From contig WPIO01000021.1 of the NCBI GenBank assembly GCA_009760855.2, positions 3,140,001-3,204,000 on the forward strand: DNA of 64,000 nucleotides, in the 5' to 3' direction. The notes below the pieces were generated by a model, which saw nothing but the letters and a program-made list of their open reading frames with translations, did no database searches and was not told the origin of the DNA. This stretch comes from Cristatella mucedo. Its lineage: Eukaryota > Bryozoa > Phylactolaemata > Cristatellidae. The position numbers were made by a program, and so were the translations under genes. Below, in pieces: positions 12,207 to 39,302 of the stretch (position 1 is its first letter; each line of letters opens with the position of its first letter).

Positions 12207-12534
12207 CGCAGGCGCCCGAGAGCACTCGCGCGATGAAGCTGCAGCGCCGCCCGAAATTCCGCTTTCCCTGCGCGCGCGTCTCTTCTTTCTAAACCTGTGA
12301 GAGTTGAGGGAGAGAGCGCTCTCGGACGCCGAGACTCTGGCGCGCCCGAGCATTTTATCGCCGCCGCGCGTCGATGGCTGATGGCACCGGCGTCGCGAGC
12401 GCGGGCGCTCTAGATCGATAGCGACGACCACGACAGAGGCGATAGCAGCGGCGGCGGTAGTCATTGGCTGTCCGCTGAGCGGGCGCGCGGTCGTGCGCTC
12501 GAACGCTGGACCCGACGCCGCCGCCGAGGACGGC
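12207..12534. promoter_or_regulatory. CpG-rich region directly upstream of the nAChR start
   Basis: Dense in CG dinucleotides, unlike most of the window, and directly before exon 1. It probably contains the 5' UTR and core promoter, but no TATA box or initiator could be assigned. Confidence 0.35.
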
Positions 12535-25435
<12,901 letters not shown>

Positions 25436-26245
25436 GCTCCGCTACGAGAATTCCGGATGCTGGAACGCGGGCGGCAGCGCGTTTCGGCGCTCGGGCCGTG
25501 CGTCGCTTCGTAGCTCTTTGGACGGGGCGCGGTGGGGGACGCGCGCTTCGTCGGTGCCGGCCCGAGCCGCAGCGGTTCGTGCGGCGGACTCCGCTAGCCA
25601 ACGGTCGCGAGCCCTTCCAAACCGAAGCCCAGCCCAAGGACGGACGCAAGCGAGAACGTCGCTCGGATGAAGCCGCACCTTCTGCCGCCCTGGGCGTCGC
25701 ATCGAGCGCCCGCCATTGGTGGCAGACGGACGAAGCGTGCGCGCAAAGCTGGCGCGGAAGGTGCCGAGCGGCAACAGTCCCGCCTCTGCGCGTGCGTCGG
25801 CGCACTCGTGACGTGCAGTTGCTTTTTACGACTCGTGTTTTCCGCCGACCGAAAGCTCGGTAACCGTGCGCGCCGCCGCAGAGGGAGCGTCGGTCAATAC
25901 TCGTGCACCGAAGGCTAAGGGCTCGACCGTAACGCAGCAACCGGCCACGCGTCCGCCCGCGTCTGCTCGGCTATCCGTCCGGCTTGCGGCGAGTTTAAGG
26001 ACGCATGCAGCTCGTGTGTTGGAGCGGCGCCAGTGGCTGAGCCGGAAAACCGCTCCCCTTTACCGCGGCCTCGACCCGTAGCGAAGCTGCCTCAGCGAAA
26101 GAGTCGGAAGATGCGCTCAACAAGGGCGCGCGCCCGCGCGCGAAATGGCGTTCAAAAATATCGGGTGCCGGAGCTCGCATTCCCGGCCTCAAAATGAACT
26201 CCGTAGCTAGCATGTTTCTCATTTTGCCTTTTTTCGACGCAGCGC

Positions 26246-26251
26246 AATAAA
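26246..26251 (+). promoter_or_regulatory. candidate poly(A) signal of the nAChR gene
   Basis: The first AATAAA seen after the receptor stop codon lies 811 bp downstream, on the coding strand. Nothing else recognisable lies in 25436-26245, which is GC-rich. A 3' UTR of about 0.8 kb is plausible, but no transcript supports it. Confidence 0.35.
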
Positions 26252-26496
26252 CGAACAGTCGGCATTACCTTCGCGACACTAGCAAAGGCAAAAAAGGCAG
26301 AGCGGATAGTGTCCCGACCTTTTGCCTGCAGACTGCTACGAGTCGATCTATCGCGTCCTCGCTAATATTGGGCGATAAACGTCTGAGTGGTGTAACTACG
26401 GCCTCTCAGATACTAACGGTCGTCGGACGACCAGTGGCCAAGACTAGCCCTAAAGCCCTAGTTTTTTTGTCTGATGGTCAGGCTTAAACCAACTGT

Positions 26497-26632
26497 ACAT
26501 CGTAGCGGTTAAGGTGCTCGCCCCGAGCAAGGTCTGACTGAGGTCGTGGGCTCGAGCCCCGAGGCATATCTGAAGCGCATGAATAGAGATTAGTTCTCTT
26601 TGGGCACTATGTAAATTAATTATATTTTTTTT
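26497..26632 (+). mobile_element. SINE-B copy (tRNA-derived)
   Basis: GTAGCGGTTAAGGTGCTCGC, then the B-box region GTGGGCTCGAGCCCC, the body GAAGCGCATGAATAGAGATT, and the tail AGTTCTCTTTGGGCACTATG that copies the LINE-A 3' end. Confidence 0.82.
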
Positions 26633-28135
26633 AGCGTACCTGCCCGACTCGCCGGCAGGCCGGATGCAAGTCCGCACAGAGCCGCACGCTCGGCTGAGCC
26701 TCGTTCTGGCAACGTCGCCTCGAGCTCCGGCTGAAAGTAATCTCATCGTCAGCAGAGGGGGGCTGACACGCCATGTTCAGTCTCAGTGCAGCAAAGGCGG
26801 CAGTTGGTGGCCGTTCCGGGGTATGATGGGCTCCTAGCGGCGCCCACCGGCAGCACGTCCTGAAGAGCGCGGTGAACGAACCGCCAGGGCGGGACGACAG
26901 GCTGAGACCCGCGGTCTGAAAGTAGCTGCGGGTCGCGAATCTGTCCGCGGTCAAGCAACGACTGACCCTGACCTGAGCGGGCTGGGCTGCCCAAGTCCGG
27001 CCTTCAGCCAACCTGGCGAACTATCGCAGTTTTGAGATGGCAACTCGCGGCAAGAACGAGCGCCCCATCTCGCCGGGGTCAGTTGAGACCACGAGGACGT
27101 CCGAGCCGGCGAGATGCCACAGAGGAGTTACGCTCAAGGCATCGTCACGCATCCTCCCACAGCGAGGCTGGGCCGACGCCCTGTTTCCAGGGCCGAGTGC
27201 CGCTGGGCGAGTGGCGCTCAGGTACCGCGAACGCTCCTCGTCAGACGAAGGGGCGTGCCGCCCACACTGTCGGCGGCCCGGTCGAGGCGGTGGAGTGCGA
27301 CACGTCGCACGCACACGTCAGAGGAGCACAGCATGCGGCTCAGGCCTGAGCGACTCGGATGATCGCCGAGTTGGTCGCGAAGCGTACGAGACCAAGGCCT
27401 ACTGGTGAGCGCGGTGCAAATGGGAAGTGTGTCGAGCTGAAGTGCGGCAAGCACTCCGAAAGTCTTCTCCGCCGGAAGCAGAGTAGCCTTAGGTCCTGGC
27501 CATGCCCAACAGAGGTAATTGAGCCGTGGCAGAAGAAAGTCGGGGGGGGGGCATCGAGCTTTTGCCAGGGGGCGAGAGAAAGCTTGCCTGCAGTAAGCGA
27601 AGGTCCATATCGAGGTATGAACAGGCCTGCTCAATCTCGGCCCAAGGCCGCCCGAGACCCTGCGGGGCTGGCGATATTCGAGCCGGTCAGCTCCCGGAGA
27701 AGTGTTACGGGCTCTGCGAAGACGTGCGGCGACGTCGTCCTCGGATAAAGGTGAAATCAGGCTGGTGCTCTGCGCCAGTCAAGGTGGGACCGTCCTTTGT
27801 AGGAGGGCGTCCAGGTGGTCGTTATCGCCTGGCCGAGCCTGCGATTCGGCTTCCCAGTAGGAGCGGCAGGTCGCCAGGTCGCTGGAGAACACGGTCGGCG
27901 TAGGTAGAAGGATCTCCGCGGATGGCCTTCGTAAGGTTGGTGACGTACAACCGATGCAGGTGCGAGGCACATCTTGGGTCCCAAGGTCGCGACCCACCTG
28001 GAGCAGGCCTGTCCGGCAGCGATAGAAAGGATGCTCTCGACGGGCGCGGAGGCGCTTCCGCTCAAAGTCCTTGCACACGCCACGGGTGAGCAACAGCCAC
28101 TCTCAACTGAGGAGGAGGACTGAGGCCACAAAAAG
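26633..28135 (-). other. GC-rich degraded stretch, possible old retroelement
   Basis: On the minus strand one frame near 26755-26900 reads YPGTATNCRLCCTETEH, which resembles the C-x2-C...H knuckle at the end of R2-like LINE proteins. Another near 27850-27960 reads HRLYVTNLTKAIRGDP. Frames are broken throughout and the resemblance is weak. Overlapping ORFs on the + strand are probably shadows. Confidence 0.25.
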
Positions 28136-28141
28136 GTCAGT

Positions 28142-30504
<2,363 letters not shown>

Positions 30505-30582
30505 AACTATTATACAGTGCCTAGAAAGAGAGTGAGTTCTCTGAGGGGGCTAGATTACATGTATTATTATTGTTATTATAAC
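30505..30582 (+). mobile_element. LINE-A 3' tail
   Basis: GTGCCTAGAAAGAGAGTGAG, TTCTCTGAGGGGGCTAG and an ATTATTATTGTTATTATAA tail. Confidence 0.8.
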
Positions 30583-31084
30583 TAGAACATAATCACATTG
30601 ATCAGTGCACACAGCGAAAGCGGGAGCAAACGTTCACGCGCACATCTTTTACACCGACGAGCGTGACCAAGACTTATCTTCGGCATCGTTTCGCAGTTGG
30701 AGTCGTGTCATCCTTACAACCATTTAAACAGTCGCCGGGTGTGTTTGCAACCTACAGCAGGCCTCTTAGTTGAATGCAAATCCGCAGGCAAATATTCAAA
30801 TTTTGTGAACAATCCAAAACAAACAAGTAATTGCAAAATGGAACAAGACGTCTATACATTGTTTTTATGACGCCATGGTTCAGCAAACGGAGTCCGATCG
30901 TAGTCGTGGAACTTGGGCGATATTTAGAGGCGAGTAGGTCACGTCAAAACATTCATCAAAGTCAAATCCCAATGCATACTCGTAAAAGGAGCTGTCTTGG
31001 CACTATATTCATGGAGACAAGAGATTCACCAGGTTGGCCGAAATACGGAGCTTAATGGCCAAAACGTAAAAAGCCCATCGATAC

Positions 31085-32385
31085 AGATATAAAGGCAATC
31101 GTCAGCCCTTAGAGAACTCAATCTCCTTCTAGGCACTTTAAATTTGCTACAAAGGAAGCACAATCGAATTGTTCGCGGTAGCATGCTCAATAAACAACAA
31201 GAATAACATGGTTAGAGGTGACATGCACAGGGTCAGCATGTAGGTGTGGTTAGTGGCAGCATGCATATGTCAGCGCGCATAAGCACATAAAAGACGAATC
31301 ACAGGAGCCCACTAGATGCAGTGATAAATAGGTGCGTTTGTAGTTTCTTTTTAAATACAGACAAATGACGAGCTGTCGTGACGCAGGTCGGGAATGAGTT
31401 CCAGGCTTTGGGAGCTCGCGAACTAAAGGCACGGTCTCCAAAGAATTTGAGAATTGTACGGATACAGGTAAACAGTAGATTCCGAAAAGTCGGTGGTACG
31501 ATGCTTAGCCTGGCGTAGGAGTACATCAAATAGGTAGGCTGGAGCCAAAAATGAAGGGACCTGAAAGTGAGTGACAATACCTTGAAGTCGATGCATTGCT
31601 TGACCGGAAGCCACTGCAGGTCTTCGAGAAGTGGTGTGATGTAGTAACTAAGACGCTCACGACAGACAAGCCAAGCTTTAGTTTTTCACTAGCTGTAGGA
31701 CCTGATTGTACGGGCTGGTAGACCACCAAGCAGTGAGTTACACATGACAAGACGGGATGTCGCAAATGCATAGACCAATTTAGATGTGATATTCCTGTCT
31801 AAACAAGCCCAAATTTCAGCAATGTTATGTAGCTGACAGTGGACAGACTTGACTATAGAGCGAATGTGGTCGTCTGATGAGGTCACTTTGGAGCATGGCA
31901 CCTAGATTTCGTGCAGATTTAACATGAGATATGCTGGAAGAGCCGATTTTGAGCGTTAGCCTTTCTAATTTCTGAATCCCACTTGGTTTTCCTATAACTC
32001 GTAAATTGGTTTTATCATCATTCAATTTAAGAAAATTTGCTGTCCTCCATGTGCAGATGTGCTTGCATACATATAATTGCATACATACATACAACATGAA
32101 ATACATACAATGAATACATGCAACAAGGGAGGTGAAAGAGTTCGACGTGCTGGAGGGCTGGGAGGGATCAAAGCAAAGGTACAGCTGAGTCATCTGCATA
32201 GAAGTGAAAGCCTAGATTGTGCTTGGCAATCACATCGGCAAGAGAGAGAAAGTATAAACGGTGTAAAGAACTGGATCAAGAATGGAGTCCTGAGATACCC
32301 CATAATTCAGGTTTCTCAAATGACCTTTACCCATTCAATCAATACTGTGGAGTCTCCCACTGATGTAAGACCTGAATCTATATAT
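31085..32385 (-). mobile_element. LINE-A, long copy, 3' half
   Basis: Starts at the antisense 3' end (AGAGAACTCAATCTCCTTCT) and extends upstream through the ORF2 C-terminus to the reverse transcriptase block with FYADD (about 32184-32206, frameshifted after). The copy is old, with many frame breaks. It continues at 33223 after a nested insertion. The encoded protein would be the endonuclease/reverse transcriptase of an L2-like LINE. Confidence 0.85.
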
Positions 32386-33222
32386 TCCAAAGCGACCTCT
32401 CGTTAGACGACCACATCAGCTCCACAGTCAAATCAGCCTATTTTCAGCTTCATAACATTGCTAAAATTAGGGCTTGTTTAGATAAGGATACCACGTCCAA
32501 GTTGGTCCATGCATTCGTGACATCTCGTCTCGACTTCTGCAACTCACTGCTTACTGGCCTACCAGCATGTGCGATCAGGCGATTGCAGCTGGTGCAAAAC
32601 TCTGCAGCTAGGCTTGTCTGTCGTGAGCGTCGCAGTTGCCACATTACTCCACTTCTCGCCGACCTGCACTGGTTACCAGTCAAGCAACGGATTGACTTCA
32701 AGGTTTTGTCGCTCACTTTTAGGTCTCTTCATTCTGTGGCTCCAGCCTATCTTTCAGATATACTACCCCATCAGGCCAAGCATCGTACCACTCGCTTTTC
32801 GGAATCCAACAGTCTAGAAATACCTCGTACAAACCTTAAATCCTTTGGAGACCGTGCATTTAGCTCGTATGCTCCCACAGCCTGGAACTCCCTCCCGACC
32901 TGCATCAGAACATCCCCTGACCTGACCAGATTTAAAAGAAACTTAAAAACATACCTATTTAGGACAGCATTTAGTGGGTGCCTGTGATTCGTCCTTGGTG
33001 TGCTTATGCGTGCTGACACTGTTCATGCTGCCACTAACCACATTTGCATGCTGACCCAGTGCATGTAACCCCTAACCATGTTATTCATTTTGTTTGTTTT
33101 TCAAGCATGATTTTACTTACTATTCTATTGCGTATCACTTTGCAGCAAATGTAAAGCGCCTAGAAAGAGATTAAGGTCTCTGAGGGCGCTTTATCAAGTG
33201 CAATATTATTATTATTATAACC
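32386..33222 (+). mobile_element. LINE-A, young 5'-truncated copy nested in the long copy
   Basis: Opens at ATATTCCAAAGCGACC and ends in (ATT)n at 33205-33222. An open frame at 32502-32987 covers the ORF2 C-terminus ([20 protein letters not shown] ... TPDLTRFKRNLKTYLFRTA-type end). It is nearly identical to the copies at 47963 and 61447. Confidence 0.93.
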
Positions 33223-34500
33223 ATAGCAGAGCAGTGCCAGTGATGCTCAGGCGAGATGAGAGGTGGTCAAGAAGGCCTTGGTGACCGATAGTATCAAAAG
33301 CTGCCGAAAGATCGAGCAAACCAAGCAGGAATACTGTACTTATATCTGCATTCCTAACAAGATTGTTGTATACCCGAAGCAGTGCTGACTCTGTGGAGTG
33401 ATTAGCTCTAAAGCCAGACTGGAACTTACTAGCAAGGTTTGAAGTTTTAATATATGAGTTCAGCTGGTCTGCCATGACTCGTTCCAGTGTTTTTTATATG
33501 AATGTTAGAAGGAAGAATGGGCGGAAGGTGTTCAAGCTCTCTCGGTCTAGTGTTGCTTTCTTAAGTAGTGACCTAATTACAGCCGTTTTGAAAGGTGCTG
33601 GGACATGACCTGTGGCTAATGACATACTTACGATTCGGATTCCAGGGGTATTGCCGCCATCTTAGGGATATACTCCCTAATATTGTCTATCTTCTTGACA
33701 AAAAAGCTAGAGAAGCGAGCCGCTAGATCACATAGATCATTTGGTCAGGAGCTAACCAGTTGGAGATGGTTGATCGTCGACATCAGCATTTTGAGATAGT
33801 TCATCTGTGGTTCAACGATGTTTTTACAGAAGCTAGACTTGGCCTTTGCTAGGATCGATTGGCACGATCGACAGTAGTCCTCCTATGCCTGTCGATGTAC
33901 AGTCAGTCCTGATCTTTCGTATGCTTTTTCAAGCTTGCACTTAGCATACATACCTACCTAGTTTAATGTTTGCGGTAAACCATAGGCTACCTGGGCGAGG
34001 GCGCACAGTGCCCCCGTTAGTCAGGGGTGCAAATTCGTCGAGCATGTCAATTAATGTCGTGTTGTAGCAATCTATCACTGATGACAGGTTGGACCGGGGT
34101 TTGTGCGGCAAAGGTGAAGCAGATATTATCGCATGGGCAGCATCGATGTCAAGGTTCTTGAGGTTTCGAAATTCGCAGATGATTTTAGATGAGGAGGAGG
34201 AGGAGGAGAGCACACATTGTTGGATGAGATTTGCATTAGGTCAGATAAGGAAGATTTGATAATAACTGATGATGCCAAAATGCAGTTGTATGAGAAAATT
34301 TAGTCGAGTGTGTGACCACTGATGTGAGTAGGGGCCATAAGCCGCGAGAAAAGTGAGTCAGTCTTTGCACAAAATTAAGTGCTGAAGGTGTCAGATAAGT
34401 TATCAACATGAATGTGCATACGTTTAGTTGCTATCGGCTGATTGGTGTATTAGTGACCGCTCTCGTAGTCATCCCCTAGATCTGTTCTCTCGCATCAGCG
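33223..34500 (-). mobile_element. LINE-A, long copy, 5' half (reverse transcriptase core)
   Basis: Frame 33215-33475 reads DQLNSYIKTSNLASKFQSGF, RANHSTESALL and LDLSAAFDTI, the reverse transcriptase motif A region. Upstream, 33941-34213 reads the linker between endonuclease and RT (IDMLDEFAPLT). Beyond 34250 the match fades. Confidence 0.85.
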
Positions 34501-34942
34501 TAGGATTGGTAAAATATCACTGCATGGCAGCAAGCGGTGACATAAAAAGCACAGCGATGGGGTGTGATGTAAAAGATTACCTTGCAAAAATCCCACGAGT
34601 GCGATGAGATGAAGCAGGTGGCCCCCTCCCCACTAAAGTCAGGAACCCCATCCGCGCTCATGACAGCGCTCGATCGTAGTGACAAGACATTTTTCTGTAG
34701 GATAACATAGACAACACTTTTGTAACCAAGACTATTTCGCCCTAAATTCTTCCGCGTCCTAGTTATCTCGGCCCCTAGCCACGTTGCTGCATCGGAGCTA
34801 GAGCCAGAGGAACGACTTTTTGTTTCATTCATTATTTATATCACAATTGCCTACATCATAAACAGTGGAAATGAACCATACTATTAGCAGAACTCTGAAA
34901 AAATACTCCAGAGAGAAAGCTGAATCTTCGGTCACTCACTGA
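34501..34942. other. no feature recognised
   Basis: Possibly the eroded 5' continuation of the LINE; no motif seen. Confidence 0.3.
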
Positions 34943-35082
34943 TGTAACGATAAGACCCATCACGACGAACAGACCACGTTTATTGGCAACCATCTTATGT
35001 TCGCTCCAGGACCGCACTGTGAGCGAGGCATCTCCTGATTGGTCACGTTGTTGTGGCTCCGCCCGATAGGTCTGTTATCACA
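34943..35082 (-). mobile_element. short LTR of a Ty3/gypsy-like retrotransposon
   Basis: A 140-bp unit reading on the minus strand TGTGATAACAGACC ... GGTCTTATCGTTACA, with TG...CA ends that are imperfect inverted repeats and an internal AATAAA. A polypurine tract GGAGGGAAGA lies directly before it. Confidence 0.7.
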
Positions 35083-35250
35083 TCTTCCCTCCAAATAGGA
35101 ACTGTCTCATTTTCAAAGATCTAGCCTTTGGACTGGCTTTACCAGCCTGCCAGACCTTGTTGTCGTTTGACCTTGAGAGGTGCGTTGCCAGGAAACTCCA
35201 GTGAGCCTTCGCCCAAGATTCGAGGGGCATCATGGCAGCCTACTGCAGTA
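35083..35250 (-). pseudogene. retrotransposon pol C-terminal tail and polypurine tract
   Basis: On the minus strand a frame reads WQRTSQGQTTTRSGRLVKPV then QRLDL and stop. The R-S-G-R-x-V-x-P-x-R tail is typical of gypsy-type integrase ends. It stops about 30 bp before the polypurine tract. Further upstream the frame is broken by a stop. Confidence 0.65.
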
Positions 35251-35529
35251 GTAACTATCCGTCGACGTAATGGCACGCTACGCAAAAAATGGGGTGCGCT
35301 GATTAAGGCGGGAATTGACTTAAGCGCATGGCGAGCTAGCTAGTATCTGTAGTTCGTCAGTAGCCCAACGAGGTGTCCAGAATTGGTAGCACTCCAGCAT
35401 TTGGGATGCGAGAGATGGGCGACGGGAACCGTACTATGAGGTGCACTCCATGTCGCACACAACCTTTCAAGGACTACCAAAAGTCACTGCCGAAATCGTA
35501 GACCATGCCCCGAGTCAAAGTGCTGGCTT
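35251..35529. other. no feature recognised
   Basis: May continue the LTR element, but no motif is readable. Confidence 0.3.
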
Positions 35530-35645
35530 GGTCTAATTTATTTGTATAGCGCCCTAAGAGAACTCAATCCCTAGCCAGGCGCTTCACATATACCGCGGGG
35601 CTCGAGCCCGAAACCTCGGTTGTCAAAATAAATCCTCAGTGACCT
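35530..35645 (-). mobile_element. SINE-B copy
   Basis: Antisense SINE-B: minus strand has GGTTTCGGGCTCGAGCCCC, the body TGTGAAGCGCCTGGCTAGGG and the tail GAGTTCTCTTAGGGCGCTAT. Confidence 0.8.
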
Positions 35646-36439
35646 GGGTTCGAGACGGGCACCGTAATCACGGAGTCTAACCAGCGCAGCATGACCCTGT
35701 GCAGGACGCCCGCTTATGGCAATCGCCCTGGGGTTACCGAGCACTACTAGGGTTCACTATAACTGCTGCGCTAGCATTTAAGACGGCTATATCAAATTTG
35801 ATGTGCTTACTGGCCATTTGGCAGAATGCTGTTCTTTTAGAACGCCGAAAATAAGCTTGAGATGGCTCTGGCCTGTTCTAGGAAAATAGCCTTAGCATGT
35901 CTGATGTGGTGAGCGGACGATCGAAGGGGTGCCTGGCGCCATCCGTCTGTTCAGTAGGCTCTACCCCCTACGCCCCTCGAGCTTCTGTTATCATCGCTGT
36001 AGGTCGGTTAGGATCGAACATGTCTGGCATTCTCTTTAGTGCCTGCTCTTCTGCCTCCGGGGGACATCAGGGTAAGCACAAGACGCTATGTTTACTCCAT
36101 TCTTTCTTCTCCGCTGATCTTACATTTCCAGCTTCAATTTAAGTAATAGTTGTTGAGTTCCACTGAGCCCTAGATGAGGGGGTGCAGCCTCGACACAGTC
36201 GGCCCTTCATGTACAGGTAAGGGGGGTCTGGAATTAAGTGCACTTTATTTAAGACGTCGTCAGGGGACGACACTTTCACAGTCATGGCACATTCGTTACC
36301 AATGATCTAGACTATTCACTCTCCTAAGAAAGAACTAGACAAGGGTTAAACTAGTTACAACGTTTGTCACGTCTTGTCAAGATTACCACAACTCCCTTAA
36401 TCCAGGGCTACCAGCCTACGCCCTCAATTGTCTGCACCT
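35646..36439. other. no gene recognised
   Basis: Contains GACCTGGGTTCGAGACGGG near 35641-35660, which may be another tRNA-like scrap. Nothing else. Confidence 0.3.
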
Positions 36440-36650
36440 AGTGCACAAATGTGCAGATCGGCCGGTGTGCCGTCAACTGCTTAGCTGCAACATCACAGCA
36501 CTTGGGTCCCGAGCTTCACTGGTTGCTGATCATCTGGCATCGAATCGATACCGAGATCCTCTCTCTCTCTCTGTGGCCTATAGACATCTTCGTGCGCTCG
36601 ACCAGCCTAACCAAGCAATTGAAATTAGGTTCTTTTAGGCTGCATACATA
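36440..36650 (+). mobile_element. LINE fragment (L2/CR1-type ORF2 end)
   Basis: Frames read VCRQLLSCNITALGS and PELHWLL...HRIDTEILSLS, the 'C.ITPLL..LHWLPI..RIDFKILSLT' block with frameshifts. Confidence 0.65.
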
Positions 36651-37855
36651 CATCAAGTCTTACGTGCCAACCTTGCCGAGCTTGTCAGAGAATATTGATT
36701 TCAAAAACAACCCACAATTCGCTAGAGGGCAGCAGTGGCAGTGGCTGGCATCTATTGGCAACTCATCGCAAGATTACTGTGCTGCTGCTTGGTTTGTTGA
36801 GAGAATTGCCATGCTTGGACAGGACCGTGTGCAACTAATAAGTTCAACAGTAATGTAGCCATTAGCAAAGTCTAGTTAACCGTACTGGCTGCATTAGGAC
36901 GCTCCAGCACATGGTCATCAGGCTGCAATTCACTGCAGGGGTTTGCCTTTCAGTCTAAACGTTGACTGTTAGGTCTTAGGCATTGTAATCTGGGATTTCG
37001 TTACCTTAGTTTGCTCTGCTTACCCTTTTTACTACGGTAAGCTTGAAGCTTAAGTAAAATTTGCAGTCATTGGTTTTTTACAGTCCCGTGTTCATCGGAC
37101 GCTAGACCCTTAAATGAGCATCTGCTGACTATTATAATCAATTCGTGCTTACACATAGCTTAAAAAACCTTATCACCCTTTCAGGCTTATTACCATAGTC
37201 GGGTATCGATCGAGGTTGAGGAATTATAAGGCATGGGATCTTGCTACCTCCTTCTCGAGCTTGTTTATGATTAGTTGCTTTTACGTCCACAAAAATATCT
37301 TTTTTGATCAAATGAGCTGCAATAGCTCACGGTGTTTTGCAAACTTCTTCACTTGAAGATGTCCATTTCACGCATGTCTAAATGAAAGCTCATAAAGCTA
37401 ATATTTCGATGTAGGCTCACGGTAACTGATTGTATGGTGTATGGGAAACTCGTGTTCAGCTTCGGAGTAGGGATCATTGTCAAGATGATGCTACATCTGC
37501 TACCTATTGAGTTGCACTACTCTGCACGAGTATCTGGAAGCAAGTTGCCATATGAGGACCTTGGAATGACCCCGGTATTGATCATGACATGGTAACTGTC
37601 TACCAGTCCTACAAGGTTGGCATTGGCAGCTGATCTGAAACTATGATACTTAACGAATTGGCGAACCTGTCGACGCGCTTGATCCGCGTATTAATGCCCT
37701 TTTAAGGACATATTCTTACGTCAAACCAATGCCCCACCATAGCTGCAAGAGCCTACCCGACGAAGATGTGAATCGTTTAAAGCATTTAAATTTCACCTGA
37801 CAAAATTCATTTTGACTTGAATGTCGGTTTAGGCAATCCAAAAGAAGACCTGCAT
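36651..37855. other. no gene recognised
   Basis: AT-richer unique-looking sequence without recognisable features. Confidence 0.35.
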
Positions 37856-37857
37856 TG

Positions 37858-37990
37858 GCCACTTGGTCTTAGACCAGTGGTAAGGTGCTCCCACTTCATG
37901 AATCAGCTTGCGGGCTCGAGGCCAGTAGCAGGTATTTCTTTATTGTTAGGTTGCAATTGGGTTGAAAGCAGCTAGGATTCAGCTGCTGCT
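37858..37990 (+). mobile_element. tRNA-derived SINE, SINE-B-like, eroded
   Basis: CAGTGGTAAGGTGCTCCCAC (A-box side) and GCGGGCTCGAGGCCAGTAGC (B-box side). Confidence 0.55.
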
Positions 37991-38449
37991 ATTTACTTGT
38001 GAATGAAACAGCCGACTTAAAAAATGATTACTTTTTTCTCTTCTGGTGTAACACCTTACACTTTTGGCTGCATATGCCAGTTACGTAAAGTAACAAAGTA
38101 ACCCATGCCGTCGGTTAAATAAATACAGACAACTTGGGAGCTGCTATACTGCTAACAGTGATTGAGAATAAAAAATCAGCAAGATATTGGCCCTCACTGC
38201 TACTGCTCCATATCTGAAATAGGTCTGGTTCGGGCACATTGCCATTTTTTACCGGGTCATGTCGGTTTTGAAGTAAAAAAATTAGCAATGCAGCAGCATA
38301 GAGCTGGTTACTGCCTTTTAAGAACATCGCTGGTCAAAAATCAGCCAACAAACAACAGCTGCACAACAGCCACCGTGGACAGCCCAATACACAATGCAGC
38401 AGCACTCGGGATTTGGCATAACTCCAGCGTTGCTTTGCCAAAAGCCAGA

Positions 38450-38767
38450 TCAGAGGCTGCAGTCGTTGTGATGCCAACATAAGGTGACAGCCTTTATGGT
38501 AGTGCATACTTCGACTTCTGTAAGCAGACAATAGAAACGGTGATCAGTAATGTAAAAAAATGAACGAAGCAATGAATAATGCCGACTACATGTGGGCACA
38601 ATCATAGCCAGTGTATCACACAGGCCACTGACGGCTGAGTCGGTTAATTCGCAACGCATGGATGGATTGGTTGCTAGCACTAGGCACTTGGTACAACCGG
38701 TGAACGCGCTTATGCAACTGTCAAAGACACACTTCAGCAGCTGGGCGAGGTTTGGACCTTCTTCCAT
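38450..38767 (-). other. open frame of unknown nature
   Basis: A 105-codon open frame with a Cys-rich translation (KCVFDSCISAFTGCTKCLVL) and no recognised family. It lies downstream of the last seen MPV17-like exon on the same strand, but its sequence does not look like the end of that family. It could be chance. Confidence 0.15.
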
Positions 38768-38837
38768 TTACCCTTGTTTTGCTTCTCTTTGAATCTTTGT
38801 AATGATTTCTTGTAAAACAAGTTAGCTATTCGCTGCT

Positions 38838-39262
38838 ATGACGTGTGATCACGTGCTTGAGTCACATGCTCTACACAGGACATCGACACACAGGAGCTCA
38901 GGCATAGAGACCGTTGGCGACAAAAGCTTTTGCTCTGCAGGTCAAGGAATGTGGAACCGACTTATGCAATTCTTATGCAACGACAGCTATTCTCTTGTTG
39001 TCGACTGTGGCACATTTTTTCAGGCCGTCATGAGCTGCTACTTTCATAATACTCACTACCTCAACTTCCATACTGACTCTGCTATGCTTCTCAGTTTCTC
39101 TTTGTTGCGAAAGATGCAGTCTATTAGCTACCAAATGTGCACCGAAAGCCACCGAGGCTTTGAGGGCGCTATAGGAAACTCTCCTGAATAACACCCACTT
39201 AGTCTTTATAGTTTGTGACACTGTGGAGTTACCGATGGAGATACATTTTGCATTACATTACA
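38838..39262 (+). mobile_element. LINE-C 3' fragment, copy 2
   Basis: Frame reads TVGDKSFCSAGQGMWNRLMQ, FLCNDSYS, MSCYFHNTHYLNF and the terminal AACTCTCCTGAATAA..., and ends in GTGGAGTTACCGATGGAGAT with a short TACATT tail. Confidence 0.85.
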
Positions 39263-39302
39263 AGTGACCGGACATGTGGGGCTGGCTGCCGTCGTGGTCT
39301 AA

